From: Tagaea sp. CACIAM 22H2
GTDB taxonomy: Bacteria > Pseudomonadota > Alphaproteobacteria > CACIAM-22H2
Direction: 5' to 3'
Length of the DNA: 50,273 nt
Assembly (NCBI GenBank): GCA_014444615.1
Contig: PVXE01000033.1
Location: 1 to 50,273, forward strand
The notes under the pieces were generated by a model. It was given only the letters and a program-made list of their open reading frames with translations. It did not search any database and was not told the DNA's origin. Positions 24,374-33,429 of the stretch are shown one piece after another; the first letter of the stretch is position 1; each line of letters opens with the position of its first letter. The position numbers and the translations under genes are program-made.

Positions 24374-26244
24374 GTGTGGCCGACGGCGATATCTTGCGCG
24401 GCAAGGGCGATCTCGTCGGCGCGCTTGCCGCGTATGGGAGCGCGCTGGCCGCGAATCCCGACGATCTGATGGCGCTGGTCAATCGCGGTGTGACGTTCCA
24501 CATGCTCGGCCGTGCCGCCGAAGCCGCCGCCGATTACGCGAAGGCCGCAGTGTTGGCGCCGCAGATCGCGCTGATCCACGCCAATCTCGCCGCCGCGTTG
24601 CTCGACGCGCATAAGCCCGGTTCCGCGCGCGACGCCGCCGCCAAAGCCGTTGAACTCGAGCCGTCGAACGTTACGGCATGGAACAATCTGGGTGTCGCCT
24701 GCGGACAGCTCGGCCTCGCGCGCGATGCGCAGGATGCGTGGCGCAAGGCGCTGACGATCGATCCCGATCATGCGTCGACGCTGGTCAATCTCGCCCAAGC
24801 GATGCGCGTCGACGACCCCGACAAAGCCGCCGATCTGTTCTTGCGCGTGCTGGCCAAGCATCCCGCGCGCGACGACGCCTATGCCGAAGCGATCTCGACG
24901 CTGTGGCATGCGTGTCGTTGGGACCGCGCATTGGAACTGCTCGGCGAACTCGATACGCGCCTCGCACGTGATATGGCGACGAACGCGCTTTATTCACTGG
25001 CCTACACGCTACCCTTCATGGCCGACGATCCGGCGCGGGTGAAAAAGGTCCAGACCGCGCTGGGCGCGGCGCTGGCAAGCACCGCGACGAAGCTGCCGCC
25101 GATCGCGCCGGGCGCGGGCAAGATCGTCGTCGGCTATCTCTCGCCCGATTTCGGCAATCACGCGATGAGCCATGTGCTGCGTTCGATGATCGCCGCCCAC
25201 GTCAAGGCGGGATTCGAGATCGTGTTGCTGTCGCTCAAAGATCGCTCGTCCGAGCCGGGGCCGTGGCTCGCCGATCTCAAACGCGCGGCGGACGATTTTA
25301 TCGATCTGTCGTCGTTCGATTCGCCCAAAGCCGCCGAAGCGATCCGCGCGCGCAAGATCGATGTGCTGGTCGATCTATCCGGTTACATGGCGGGCGGAAG
25401 GCCGGAGATTCTCGCCGCACGCCCCGCCCCCGTGCAGGTCTATTGGATCGGGCATGGCGGCTTCTTGGAAGCGCCCTATATCGATTACACGATCGCCGAC
25501 CGCATCGTCGCCCCCGATCCCACGGGCCATGTCGAAGCCATCGCGCGCCTGCCGGTTTGCTATCACCCGGCGGATCGTTTTCCGGCGGGACCCACGCCCG
25601 CGCGTGCCGAATTGGGCTTGCCCGAATCCGCGATCGTTTTCGCCGCCTTCTGCAATCCGTTGAAGATCGAGCCCGTCTGCTTCGCCGCGTGGCTCGAGGT
25701 GCTGACGCGTGTACCGGGCAGCGTGCTGTGGCTTGCGGGGCGCAAAGCCTATACGCCCGCGCAGAGCCAGTTGCGCGCGCGCGCGCAAGCCGCAGGTGTC
25801 GATCCCGCGCGGCTGATATTCGCCCCCCATGCGGCCGACAAAGCCGCGCATCTCGCCCGCCATCGCGCAGCCGATCTGTTCCTCGATTCCTTCGCCGTGT
25901 CGGCGGCCTCGACCGCGTTGGATGCGCTGGGGGCGGGTTTGCCGGTGCTGACCAAAAGCGGCCGGCAAGCGCATGCGAATGTCGCCGCGTCGTTCCTGTC
26001 GGCCCTGGGTTTGCCGGAATTGATCGCGGAGTCGGTCGAGGATTTCGTTGCGCGCGCCGCGGAACTCGCGCAAGACAAAGCGGCGCGCGCGGCTTTGCGC
26101 GCCCGGCTCGACGCTTCGGTCGCCACTGAACTGCCCTTCGATGCTGCGCGCATGGCGCTGCATGTCGAAGCGGCGTTCGCGGCGATGATCGAACGCGCGC
26201 GCGCCGGTCTCAAACCCGCCTCGTTCGACGTGAGCGCGCCATGA
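24370..26244 (+). CDS. TPR plus GT41 O-GlcNAc-transferase-like protein
   Basis: 624 residues. An N-terminal TPR array (about 1-190) with recognisable repeats such as VTAWNNLGVACGQLGLARDA and DAWRKALTIDPDHASTLVNL leads into a GT41 catalytic region. GYLSPDFGNHAMSHVLR (255-271) contains H264, aligned with human OGT H498, and FCNPLKIEP carries K432, aligned with K842. PVQVYWIGHGGFLEAPYIDY and LDALGAGLPVLT are also typical. Bacterial homologues modify proteins such as flagellin (FlmG in Caulobacter), but no flagellar or nonulosonate genes are near, so the target is unknown. The start overlaps the previous gene (ATGA) and the stop overlaps nth. Confidence 0.88.
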   Translation: MSVADGDILRGKGDLVGALAAYGSALAANPDDLMALVNRGVTFHMLGRAAEAAADYAKAAVLAPQIALIHANLAAALLDAHKPGSARDAAAKAVELEPSNVTAWNNLGVACGQLGLARDAQDAWRKALTIDPDHASTLVNLAQAMRVDDPDKAADLFLRVLAKHPARDDAYAEAISTLWHACRWDRALELLGELDTRLARDMATNALYSLAYTLPFMADDPARVKKVQTALGAALASTATKLPPIAPGAGKIVVGYLSPDFGNHAMSHVLRSMIAAHVKAGFEIVLLSLKDRSSEPGPWLADLKRAADDFIDLSSFDSPKAAEAIRARKIDVLVDLSGYMAGGRPEILAARPAPVQVYWIGHGGFLEAPYIDYTIADRIVAPDPTGHVEAIARLPVCYHPADRFPAGPTPARAELGLPESAIVFAAFCNPLKIEPVCFAAWLEVLTRVPGSVLWLAGRKAYTPAQSQLRARAQAAGVDPARLIFAPHAADKAAHLARHRAADLFLDSFAVSAASTALDALGAGLPVLTKSGRQAHANVAASFLSALGLPELIAESVEDFVARAAELAQDKAARAALRARLDASVATELPFDAARMALHVEAAFAAMIERARAGLKPASFDVSAP

Positions 26245-26885
26245 AGCCCGACGCCATTCGCGAATTCTATTCGCGCCTCGCCCAGCGCAATCCGGAACCG
26301 ACTTCGGAATTGCTGTGGGGCAATCCCTATCAATTGCTCGTCGCCGTCGTGCTGTCGGCGCAGGCGACGGACGTGGGCGTCAACAAGGCGACGCGCAAAC
26401 TCTTCGAGATCGTCAAGACGCCGGCGGAGATGGTCGCGCTCGGCCTCGACCGGCTGAAGGAACACGTCAAGACGATCGGGCTTTACAACACCAAGGCCAA
26501 GAACGTGATCGCGCTGTCGGAGATTCTACTGCGCGATTACGCGGGCGGCATTCCGCGCGATCGCGAGAAGCTCGAAGAACTGCCCGGCGTCGGGCGCAAG
26601 ACCGCCAATGTCGTGCTCAACGTCGCCTATGGCGAGCCGACCATCGCGGTCGACACACACATCTTCCGCGTCGGCAATCGCACGGGTTTGGCCAAGGGCA
26701 AGAACCCGCGCCAGGTCGAAGACAAGCTGGAGAAAGTCACGCCCGCCGACTTCAAGCAGCACGCGCATCATTGGCTGATCTTGCACGGGCGTTACGTGTG
26801 CAAGGCGCGCAAGCCCGAATGCTGGCGTTGCGTCGTCGCGGATATTTGCGCCTTCAAACCCAAGACGCAGCCGCCCGCCGCCTAA
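26241..26885 (+). CDS. nth: Endonuclease III
   Basis: 214 residues. This DNA glycosylase/AP lyase removes oxidised pyrimidines. The helix-hairpin-helix with catalytic Lys120 is in LEELPGVGRKTANVVLN and the catalytic Asp138 is in IAVDTHIFRVGNRTGL; both numbers match E. coli Nth. The 4Fe-4S cluster ligands are C-x6-C-x2-C-x5-C in VCKARKPECWRCVVADIC. The ATG at 26241 overlaps the preceding GT41 stop. It converges with the lipoprotein gene with a four-base overlap. Confidence 0.97.
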   Translation: MKPDAIREFYSRLAQRNPEPTSELLWGNPYQLLVAVVLSAQATDVGVNKATRKLFEIVKTPAEMVALGLDRLKEHVKTIGLYNTKAKNVIALSEILLRDYAGGIPRDREKLEELPGVGRKTANVVLNVAYGEPTIAVDTHIFRVGNRTGLAKGKNPRQVEDKLEKVTPADFKQHAHHWLILHGRYVCKARKPECWRCVVADICAFKPKTQPPAA

Positions 26886-27316
26886 CCTTTTTTCTCTTTT
26901 TCGAGCGAATCGAGGCACGGGTCCGGCGGCGTGGGCCGGCCCTGCAGCGTGCGCGCATCGACATGCGTGACGCGCTGGGTGTTGTCCGCTTCGCGATAGA
27001 CGAACACGTCGAGCAAGCACATGCGGCCGCGAAAGCGCAGCACTTCGGCCGGGCCGTCGCGGCGCACGAAACCCGCTTGGCCCAAACGCGCGCCGATCGC
27101 CTCGCGCGTTAATCCCATCAGGCCGCGCACGCCCGCGATGGGGGCGGCAACGGCCACTTGCGGCGTTGCTTGCTGTTGGGTGGATGCCGGCGCGGGGCTT
27201 TGCGCCGCGACCGGTGCGGGCGACGGCGAAACGGGGGCGGCGGCGGGAACGGGTTCGCCTGCCCCGGCGCACGCCGCCAGGGTCAGGGCCATTCCCGCGA
27301 CCGCCAACCGCTTCAA
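26882..27316 (-). CDS. Small lipoprotein with BamE-like domain
   Basis: 144 residues. The lipoprotein signal MKRLAVAGMALTLAAC puts the lipidated residue at Cys16. A low-complexity Ala/Pro/Gln linker follows (17-60), then a small C-terminal domain beginning VRGLMGLTREAIGARLGQAG and including EVLRFRGRMCLLDVFVYREA. This resembles the SmpA/OmlA/BamE-type fold seen in alphaproteobacterial lipoproteins, though I cannot assign it firmly. The start is a TTG at 27316, five bases after the bactofilin stop; an inner ATG would remove the signal n-region. It is probably the last gene of an EI24-bactofilin-lipoprotein run. Confidence 0.78.
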   Translation of the reverse strand: MKRLAVAGMALTLAACAGAGEPVPAAAPVSPSPAPVAAQSPAPASTQQQATPQVAVAAPIAGVRGLMGLTREAIGARLGQAGFVRRDGPAEVLRFRGRMCLLDVFVYREADNTQRVTHVDARTLQGRPTPPDPCLDSLEKEKKG

Positions 27317-27320
27317 GCGA

Positions 27321-27899
27321 TCAACCGCCGTCGTTGCCGGTATCCGGCTTGGTGACGCGGCTGGTATCGACCGAGACTTCGCCGGCGATCTGGCCGGTTT
27401 CCTCGATCTCGATGCGCGCGTAGCGGATCGTGCCGGTGACGCGGCCGCCCGCGCGGATGACCAGCTTTTCGCGCACGGTCAGCGTCCCTTCGAACGTGCC
27501 GGCGATATCGGCGTTCTCGATTTCCGCCATGCCCTTGAACACGCCGCTATCGGCGATTTCCATCGAGCGGCTGTCGCTGAGCGAGGCTTCGACCCGGCCT
27601 TCGACGACCAGGCGTTCGCAGGACGTGATCTGGCCGGAGAGAACGATCTCCTTGCCGACGATCAGCTTGCGGCCTTCGGCCTGTTCGGTGGCGCGCGACG
27701 CGGGGATCGCGGGGCGCGTGGCGACGGGGCTGACGGGCGTGCGCGCCAGCGAGCCGGCGGCCGGGGCGGCCGGGCGCGGGAAGGGGCGCGAAGGAATGGC
27801 TTCGGCTTCGGGCTCGGCCGGCGAAGCGGGGGCGGGTGCCTGCGGCGGGGCGGCGGGCGTCTTCATTTCGTCACTCTCGTCCTTTTTGCGTCGAAACAT
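27321..27899 (-). CDS. Bactofilin-family cytoskeletal protein
   Basis: 192 residues. A basic/acidic start (MFRRKKDESDEMK) and a long Pro/Ala linker (about 13-75) precede the bactofilin (DUF583) beta-helix. The repeated turns are visible: KLIVGKEIVLSGQITSCERL, VVEGRVEASLSDSRSMEIAD, NADIAGTFEGTLTVREKLVI and GGRVTGTIRYARIEIEETGQ. Bactofilins polymerise and anchor envelope proteins or shape-determining factors. GGAAGGAACGGAACC lies before the ATG. The unusually Pro-rich N-terminus may contact the membrane or partners. It is flanked by a membrane protein and a lipoprotein. Confidence 0.92.
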   Translation of the reverse strand: MFRRKKDESDEMKTPAAPPQAPAPASPAEPEAEAIPSRPFPRPAAPAAGSLARTPVSPVATRPAIPASRATEQAEGRKLIVGKEIVLSGQITSCERLVVEGRVEASLSDSRSMEIADSGVFKGMAEIENADIAGTFEGTLTVREKLVIRAGGRVTGTIRYARIEIEETGQIAGEVSVDTSRVTKPDTGNDGG

Positions 27900-27929
27900 G
27901 GTTCCGTTCCTTCCCCCCGCTTCCGGGGC

Positions 27930-28628
27930 TCATTCGCCGGATGCAGGAAGCCAGGATTCGACCAGATGCGCCGTCGCCGCCACCGCCAGTACCGGAACCG
28001 CCAGATTGACGACCGGGATCGCCGACAAAGCCGCGAAGGAAATTCCCGCAAGCCACGCTTGGCCGCGCCGGGATTTCCAAAGAAGGCGCGCTTCGTGCGA
28101 ATCGAGGCGCCGTGCGGCAAGCATGGTGACGTATTCGCGCGCGAGAAGAAAGCCGTTCGTCGCCAGGAAGATGGCGAGATTGAGGCCGGGCACGAAGTAG
28201 AGCGGCAGCACGAGCAGATTGAGCACGATCGCCAGCGCCACAAGCTGGAGCGAGGAAAATATTTCGACCATCAGCGGCCGGCGGCGTGGGCTTGGTGCGT
28301 TGGGATAGTGGCGCGCCTGAACCGCGTCGGCGACCTCGTCCAGGAACAGGCCGACGAACGCGACGACGACCGCCGGAAACAGCACGAAGCTCAACACCGC
28401 CAAGGCGAGCCCGCCCAGCGCGTCGATCGTCCAATCGAGCCACAGCGTCTCGAACAGCTTCGTATGGGTCACGACCCAGCCCATCGCGACCCAGATCGCG
28501 ACGAAGCTTACGATCGTCAGCACCAGGCTTTTGACCAGGGGGGCGCGCAAACGCGGATCGCCCAATTGGGCGAAGGCGAGGAACAGGGCGCGCAAGAGCG
28601 GCATGCCGCAGGCGGATGACGAAGCCAT
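27930..28628 (-). CDS. EI24/CysZ-like integral membrane protein
   Basis: About 232 residues from the ATG at 28628. Four or more hydrophobic segments (around LVLTIVSFVAIWVAMGWVV, LALAVLSFVLFPAVVVAFVG, LVALAIVLNLLVLPLYFVPG and the C-terminal LAVPVLAVAATAHLVESWL) and the motifs RRPLMVEIF and FVPGLNLAIFLATNGFLLAR match the EI24/CysZ family. E. coli CysZ imports sulfate, but many alphaproteobacterial members are uncharacterised and no cys genes are near. ATGs also occur at 28604 and 28697; the last has little family similarity downstream and lies close to a possible promoter, so 28628 is preferred. Confidence 0.8.
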   Translation of the reverse strand: MASSSACGMPLLRALFLAFAQLGDPRLRAPLVKSLVLTIVSFVAIWVAMGWVVTHTKLFETLWLDWTIDALGGLALAVLSFVLFPAVVVAFVGLFLDEVADAVQARHYPNAPSPRRRPLMVEIFSSLQLVALAIVLNLLVLPLYFVPGLNLAIFLATNGFLLAREYVTMLAARRLDSHEARLLWKSRRGQAWLAGISFAALSAIPVVNLAVPVLAVAATAHLVESWLPASGE

Positions 28629-28710
28629 GACCGGGGATATGGACGATCCAAACAGGTTGCACCAGAGCAAGAATCTGATCTCGCTTATAATTTTCATCTC
28701 ATTGAAATTC

Positions 28711-28738
28711 TTGACGGAATCTCGAGTCGCGCTATAAT
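28711..28738 (+). promoter_or_regulatory. Near-consensus promoter of the NYN-domain gene
   Basis: TTGACG (28711-28716) is followed after 16 bases by TATAAT (28733-28738). This is one of the strongest-looking housekeeping promoters in the window. The ATG overlapping the -10 box (28737) cannot be a start; transcription should begin near 28745. A leader hairpin follows at 28752-28771 (GCCGGCAGC paired with GCTGTCGGC). Confidence 0.7.
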
Positions 28739-28829
28739 GCCGTCCATACCCGCCGGCAGCGTGCTGTCGGCTCGAGGGCCGGCGAAGGCGAAAGCTTTCC
28801 CGGCTCTCGTCGTTTCCGGATCCAAGCGC

Positions 28830-29465
28830 ATGTCGATTGCCCCGAAGGTCAACGTCTATGTCGATGGATTCAACCTCTATTATAGAGGTCTCAAGAATAC
28901 TCCCTATAAATGGCTGAATCTTGAAACGCTCGCGCGTCGGCTTTTACAGCCGGGCGATACGATCGAAATGATCCGCTATTTCACGGCGCGCGTGAAACCG
29001 CTGCCCGGCAAGCCCGACGCGCCGCGCGATCAGCAAGTCTATTTGAGCGCGCTGGCGACCTTGCCGAATCTATCGATCCATTTCGGCCGGTTTCTCAGCA
29101 ACACGAAGATGCGGCCGTTGGCGTCCGATCCTTCGCAATACGTCAAAATCCGCAATAGCGAGGAGAAGGGCTCAGACGTCAATCTCGCGGTCCACTTGTT
29201 GAACGACGCATGGCGTGGCGCTTTCGACGTCGCCTTGGTGATCTCGCAGGATACGGATTTGGTCGAACCGATGCGCATGGTCCGCGACGAGTTGCACAAG
29301 CCCGTCGGGCTTGTTTGGGCCGATGGCGGGCAGCCCAACAAGCATTTACGGAACGTCGCGTCGTTTGTACGACATATCGAGACGGCGGATTTCGCCGCGT
29401 CACAATTCCCCGATTCGATCCAACGCCCTGGGGGAACGCCTATTTTTCGGCCGCCGGGCTGGTAA
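28830..29465 (+). CDS. NYN-domain (PIN-like) putative ribonuclease
   Basis: 211 residues. The NYN domain starts with KVNVYVDGFNLYYRGLKN, where the Asp in VDGFN is the first acidic active-site residue. It continues with the acidic core KGSDVNLAVHLLNDA and VALVISQDTDLVEPMRMVRD, which supplies the other metal-binding aspartates, and KPVGLVWADGG. NYN proteins are PIN-fold nucleases, usually acting on RNA, sometimes in toxin-like or defence settings. The ATG at 28830 gives a leader of about 85 bases after a near-consensus promoter. No antitoxin-like partner is adjacent. The sequence before 28830 that is open in the same frame lies in the promoter and leader. Confidence 0.87.
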   Translation: MSIAPKVNVYVDGFNLYYRGLKNTPYKWLNLETLARRLLQPGDTIEMIRYFTARVKPLPGKPDAPRDQQVYLSALATLPNLSIHFGRFLSNTKMRPLASDPSQYVKIRNSEEKGSDVNLAVHLLNDAWRGAFDVALVISQDTDLVEPMRMVRDELHKPVGLVWADGGQPNKHLRNVASFVRHIETADFAASQFPDSIQRPGGTPIFRPPGW

Positions 29466-29537
29466 AATCGGGTTCTTGTGCGCCGCCGCAACGGCCTATA
29501 TGGTCCGGCGCAATTTTCCGCCCTCTCCGGAGTCGTT

Positions 29538-30536
29538 ATGACGAGCACCAAGTACGACGTGCTGGGTATCGGCAATGCCATCGTCGATGTGATCGCGCGC
29601 TGCGAAGACCCGTTCCTGGCCGCCAATAATCTGGCCAAGGGCGCGATGACGTTGATCGACGAAGCGCGCGCCGGCGAGCTTTACGCCGCGATGGGCCCGG
29701 GACGCGAGTGCTCGGGCGGCTCGGCGGGCAACACGATCGCGGGCCTCGCCAATCTCGGCGGCAAGGGTGCCTATATCGGCCGCGTGCGCGACGACCAGCT
29801 CGGCACGATCTTCCGTCACGACATCCGCGCGCAGGGCGTGGCCTTCGACTCGGCCCCGGCGAATTCCGGCCCGTCGACCGCGCGCTGCTTGATTTTCGTG
29901 ACCCCCGACGCGCAACGCACGATGCAGACCTATCTCGGCGCTTGCGTCGATCTCGGCCCCGACCAGATCGACGAAGCGGTCGTCGCGGCGTCGGGCATCA
30001 CCTACATGGAAGGCTATTTGTGGGATAAGCCGGCCGCCAAGGACGCGTTCCGCAAGGCGGCCGAACTGGCCCACAAGCACGGCCGCAAGGTTTCGCTGAC
30101 GCTGTCCGACTCGTTCTGCGTGGATCGTCACTGCGCCGATTTCCGCGATCTCGCCGACAATCATTGCGACATCGTTTTCGCCAACGAGGCGGAATTGCTG
30201 TCGCTCTATCAGGTGAAGACGTTCGAGGAAGCCTTGCCGTTCGCGCGCGCCAAGAAGGATCGCGTCTTCGCGGTCACGCGCTCCGAAAAGGGCTCGGTCG
30301 CGATCCAGGGCGACCGGGTCGTCGCCGTTCCGGCGGAGCCGGGCGTCAACGTCGTCGACACGACCGGGGCCGGCGATCTCTACGCGTCCGGCTTCCTGCT
30401 CGGCCTCGCGCAAGGCCGCGATCTCGCGCAAGCGGCGCGTCTGGGCTCCATCTGCGCCGCCGAAATCATCTCGCACTACGGTGCGCGTCCCGAAACTTCG
30501 TTGAAGGAATTGGCCGCGTCGAAAGGCGCGCTCTAA
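29538..30536 (+). CDS. PfkB-family carbohydrate/adenosine kinase
   Basis: 332 residues. A PfkB fold with YDVLGIGNAIVDVIARCED at the N-terminus, CSGGSAGNTIAGLANLGGKG and GAYIGRVRDDQLGTIFRHDI in the substrate lid region, and the anion-hole/catalytic motif VVDTTGAGDLYASGFLLGL near the C-terminus with Asp as catalytic base. Alphaproteobacterial members of this size are often annotated as adenosine kinase, but the exact substrate is not certain. CGGAGTCGTT precedes the ATG at 29538. It is followed seven bases later by typA. Confidence 0.92.
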   Translation: MTSTKYDVLGIGNAIVDVIARCEDPFLAANNLAKGAMTLIDEARAGELYAAMGPGRECSGGSAGNTIAGLANLGGKGAYIGRVRDDQLGTIFRHDIRAQGVAFDSAPANSGPSTARCLIFVTPDAQRTMQTYLGACVDLGPDQIDEAVVAASGITYMEGYLWDKPAAKDAFRKAAELAHKHGRKVSLTLSDSFCVDRHCADFRDLADNHCDIVFANEAELLSLYQVKTFEEALPFARAKKDRVFAVTRSEKGSVAIQGDRVVAVPAEPGVNVVDTTGAGDLYASGFLLGLAQGRDLAQAARLGSICAAEIISHYGARPETSLKELAASKGAL

Positions 30537-30543
30537 GACACAT

Positions 30544-32364
30544 ATGGAAATTCGTAACGTCGCGATCATCGCGCATGTCGACCACGGCAAAACCACCCTG
30601 GTCGATCAGCTTCTGAAGCAATCCGGCACGTTCCGCGCCAACCAGCAGGTGGCCGAACGCGCGATGGACTCCAACGACCTGGAACGCGAACGCGGGATCA
30701 CCATTCTCGCCAAGTGCACCTCGGTCGTGTGGAAGGACGTGCGCATCAACATCGTCGACACGCCCGGCCACGCCGATTTCGGCGGCGAGGTCGAGCGCAT
30801 CATGTCGATGGTCGACGGCGTGGTCGTGCTGGTGGACGCCGCCGAAGGCGCCATGCCGCAAACCAAGTTCGTGACCATGAAGGCGCTGGCGCGGGGCTTG
30901 CGCCCCATCGTCGTCATCAACAAGGTCGACCGTTCGGACGCGCGCGCCCACGAAGTGCACGACGAAGTGTTCGACCTGTTCGCGGCGCTTGACGCCAACG
31001 ACGACCAGCTCGACTTCCCCACGCTGTTCGCCTCGGGCCGTTCGGGCTGGGCGGCGGAATCGATGGAAGCGCCGCGCGAGAATCTGAATCCGCTGTTCGA
31101 CCTGATCCTGCGCCACGTGCCGCCGCCGGTCGCCGACAAGACCGGCGCCTTCAAGATGCTGGCGACGACGCTGGAATACGATCCCTATGTCGGCCGCATC
31201 CTGACGGGCCGTATCCACACCGGCATCGCCAAGGTCAACATGGCCGTCAAAGCGATGACGCGCGACGGCAAGCTGATCGAGGACGGCCGTTTGACCAAGC
31301 TGTTCGCGTTCCGCGGCTTGGACCGCGTGCCTGTCGAAAGCGCGGAAGCGGGCGACATCATCGCCATCGCGGGTCTGACGGGCCCCACCGTCGCCGACAC
31401 GATTTGCGAGCCGTCGGTGAGCGAGCCGATCGCCGCGCAGCCGATCGATCCGCCGACGCTGGTCATGACCTTCTCGGTCAACGATTCGCCGCTGGCGGGC
31501 CGCGAAGGCACGAAGGTGACGAGCCGCATGATCCGCGACCGTCTGATGAACGAAGCCGAAGGCAACGTCGCCATCCGCGTGCGCGAAACCGAAACCGGCG
31601 AAGCTTACGAAGTCGCGGGCCGCGGCGAATTGCAGCTGGGCGTGCTGATCGAAACGATGCGCCGCGAAGGCTTCGAGCTTTCGGTCGGCCGTCCGCGCGT
31701 GCTGCTGAAGACCGGCGAGAACGGCGAGAAGCTTGAGCCGATCGAGGAAGTGCAGGTCGACGTCGACGAGCAGCATTCGGGCATCGTCGTCGAAACGCTG
31801 GGCAAGCGCCGCGGCGAAATGACCGACATGCGCCCCTCGGGCGGCGGCAAGGTGCGTTTGACGTTCCTGGTCCCGTCGCGCGGCTTGATCGGCTATCACG
31901 GCCAGTTCCTGTCCGACACGCGCGGCACCGGGATCATGAACAAGATCTTCCACTCGTATCAGCCCTGGAAGGGGCCGATCGACGGGCGCCACACGGGCGT
32001 GCTGATCTCCAACGCCGACGGCGTGGCGGTCGCCTATGCGCTGTGGAACCTCGAAGATCGCGGGCCGATGATGATCACGTCGGGCGTGCCGGTCTACGAA
32101 GGCATGATCATCGGCGAGCACACGCGCGACAACGATCTCGAGGTCAATCCGCTGAAGGCGAAGAAGCTGACCAACGTCCGCGCCTCGGGCAAGGACGAGA
32201 ACGTCGTGCTGCAAACGCCCAAGATCCTCAGCCTCGAACAGGCGATCGCCTATATCGCCGACGACGAGCTGGTCGAGGTGACGCCGAAATCGATCCGTCT
32301 GCGCAAGAAGCTGCTCGATCCCAACCTGCGCAAGCGGGCCGAGAAGACGGCGGAAGCGGGCTAA
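30544..32364 (+). CDS. typA: Translational GTPase TypA/BipA
   Basis: 606 residues, the normal length. A ribosome-associated GTPase needed for stress and low-temperature ribosome assembly. G1 is in [20 protein letters not shown], the switch region is in [19 protein letters not shown]3 is in [19 protein letters not shown] and G4 is in VVINKVDR. The C-terminal TypA-specific part includes [20 protein letters not shown] and [14 protein letters not shown]. It is probably co-transcribed with the PfkB kinase. It converges with the PAS gene with a four-base overlap. Confidence 0.97.
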   Translation: MEIRNVAIIAHVDHGKTTLVDQLLKQSGTFRANQQVAERAMDSNDLERERGITILAKCTSVVWKDVRINIVDTPGHADFGGEVERIMSMVDGVVVLVDAAEGAMPQTKFVTMKALARGLRPIVVINKVDRSDARAHEVHDEVFDLFAALDANDDQLDFPTLFASGRSGWAAESMEAPRENLNPLFDLILRHVPPPVADKTGAFKMLATTLEYDPYVGRILTGRIHTGIAKVNMAVKAMTRDGKLIEDGRLTKLFAFRGLDRVPVESAEAGDIIAIAGLTGPTVADTICEPSVSEPIAAQPIDPPTLVMTFSVNDSPLAGREGTKVTSRMIRDRLMNEAEGNVAIRVRETETGEAYEVAGRGELQLGVLIETMRREGFELSVGRPRVLLKTGENGEKLEPIEEVQVDVDEQHSGIVVETLGKRRGEMTDMRPSGGGKVRLTFLVPSRGLIGYHGQFLSDTRGTGIMNKIFHSYQPWKGPIDGRHTGVLISNADGVAVAYALWNLEDRGPMMITSGVPVYEGMIIGEHTRDNDLEVNPLKAKKLTNVRASGKDENVVLQTPKILSLEQAIAYIADDELVEVTPKSIRLRKKLLDPNLRKRAEKTAEAG

Positions 32365-32813
32365 CGCCGCCCGCCGTCCTCCAGCACCACGGTCGAGATC
32401 AACCGGTCGATGCCGCCGTTGTCGCCGCACAACGGCAGCAACAGCCCATCGTAGCGCCAGCGGCGCAGATCGTGCTCGATATCGTAGGTCAGGAAATACG
32501 GCCCGCGCGCCGCCGCGGCAGCCGCGAATGTCGTGCTCATCACGTCGCGGACGGCCGGCACCGGATACTCCGACACGCGTTTGCCCGTCATGTCGACGCC
32601 GAACACGGCGGCGATGTTCGATCCGTCGACGACGAAGCGCCAATCGCCGTCGGACAGCGGTTCGACCAGCGTGATCCAGCCCAGCATCCAGGCGAAATCG
32701 ACCGGATCGACATCCGCGCGGCGGGGCATTTCACGACCGGCCGCTTTTTGGCACCAATACGCGTGAAAACGTTTCTGTCGCGGGTCGCGAATGATCGAGG
32801 GGTCGAATGCCAT
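32361..32813 (-). CDS. PAS_5-type PAS-domain protein (first of three)
   Basis: 150 residues from the ATG at 32813 (a GTG at 32852 would add 13). A single PAS-like sensor fold with DPVDFAWMLGWITLVEPLSD, then DWRFVVDGSNIAAVFGVDMT and GKRVSEYPVPAVRD, characteristic of the PAS_5 family abundant in Rhodospirillales. It has no output domain, signal peptide or membrane segment. The family is thought to bind a small ligand but its function is not established. It is paralogous to the next gene and to the one at 47965-48426. All three lie on the minus strand. Confidence 0.8.
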   Translation of the reverse strand: MAFDPSIIRDPRQKRFHAYWCQKAAGREMPRRADVDPVDFAWMLGWITLVEPLSDGDWRFVVDGSNIAAVFGVDMTGKRVSEYPVPAVRDVMSTTFAAAAAARGPYFLTYDIEHDLRRWRYDGLLLPLCGDNGGIDRLISTVVLEDGGRR

Positions 32814-32872
32814 ACCCGGCGATGTTGCGCCCGCCGGCCGCGTCGCGTCCACAGAACAAAATATGTCGCCGG

Positions 32873-33340
32873 CTAACTCTTCTTATGGCTTTCGAAATCA
32901 AGCGCCACGGCCAATCGCGTGACGCGGCCTTCCTCGCCGAACGGCAGCAGCAGCGATTCGTAACGCCGGCGGCGTCCGTCGAGCGTCAGATCGCGCAAAT
33001 GCGCGCGCGGCTGGGCGGCGGCCGCGACCTCCAGGTAGGATTCGCGGATCATCGCGCGCGTTTGCGGCTCGGGAAACGCGTCGAGCGATTTGCCGGTCAT
33101 GTCGAAGCCGTAGCGCTCGGCCTGCCAGGTGCCGTCGATCGCGTAGCGGAATTCGCAATCCGGCGGCACGCCTTTGACGTCGATCAGCGAAATCCAGCCC
33201 AGCGCCCATTTGATCGCCACGGGATCGAGCATGCGCGGCTGCGGTAGCGTCCAGGCGCCATCGATCTCGCGCGAAAGACCGCGCCAATGATCGAACAAGC
33301 GGCGCAGCAGCGGACTCAGAAGTACCAGTTCTGCGGGCAT
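32873..33340 (-). CDS. PAS_5-type PAS-domain protein (second of three)
   Basis: 155 residues, one PAS_5 domain: DPVAIKWALGWISLIDVKGV, then CEFRYAIDGTWQAERYGFDM and TGKSLDAFPEPQTRAMIRES, ending in RRRYESLLLPFGEEGRVTRL. It aligns with the previous gene through the GW-SL-D/E-xx...F-Y-(I/V)DG...DMTGK pattern, so the pair is a tandem duplication, now clearly diverged. It has no output domain, so any signalling would need a partner. The ATG at 33340 is the only reasonable start. Confidence 0.82.
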   Translation of the reverse strand: MPAELVLLSPLLRRLFDHWRGLSREIDGAWTLPQPRMLDPVAIKWALGWISLIDVKGVPPDCEFRYAIDGTWQAERYGFDMTGKSLDAFPEPQTRAMIRESYLEVAAAAQPRAHLRDLTLDGRRRRYESLLLPFGEEGRVTRLAVALDFESHKKS

Positions 33341-33429
33341 CGAAAACCCGTGTTCCGTCGTCTAACGCGAGGGGTCTTCGTTCTTAACATCGTGTCCGGC
33401 GATATATCCACTCTCGCGAAGAATTATTT

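Noticed and set aside
28737..28829. Earlier start for the NYN gene at 28737
   Set aside because: This ATG is part of the TATAAT -10 box, so it would lie before the transcription start.
30466..32643. Long minus-strand frame opposite typA
   Set aside because: Shadow of typA: His/Arg-rich with no family pattern.
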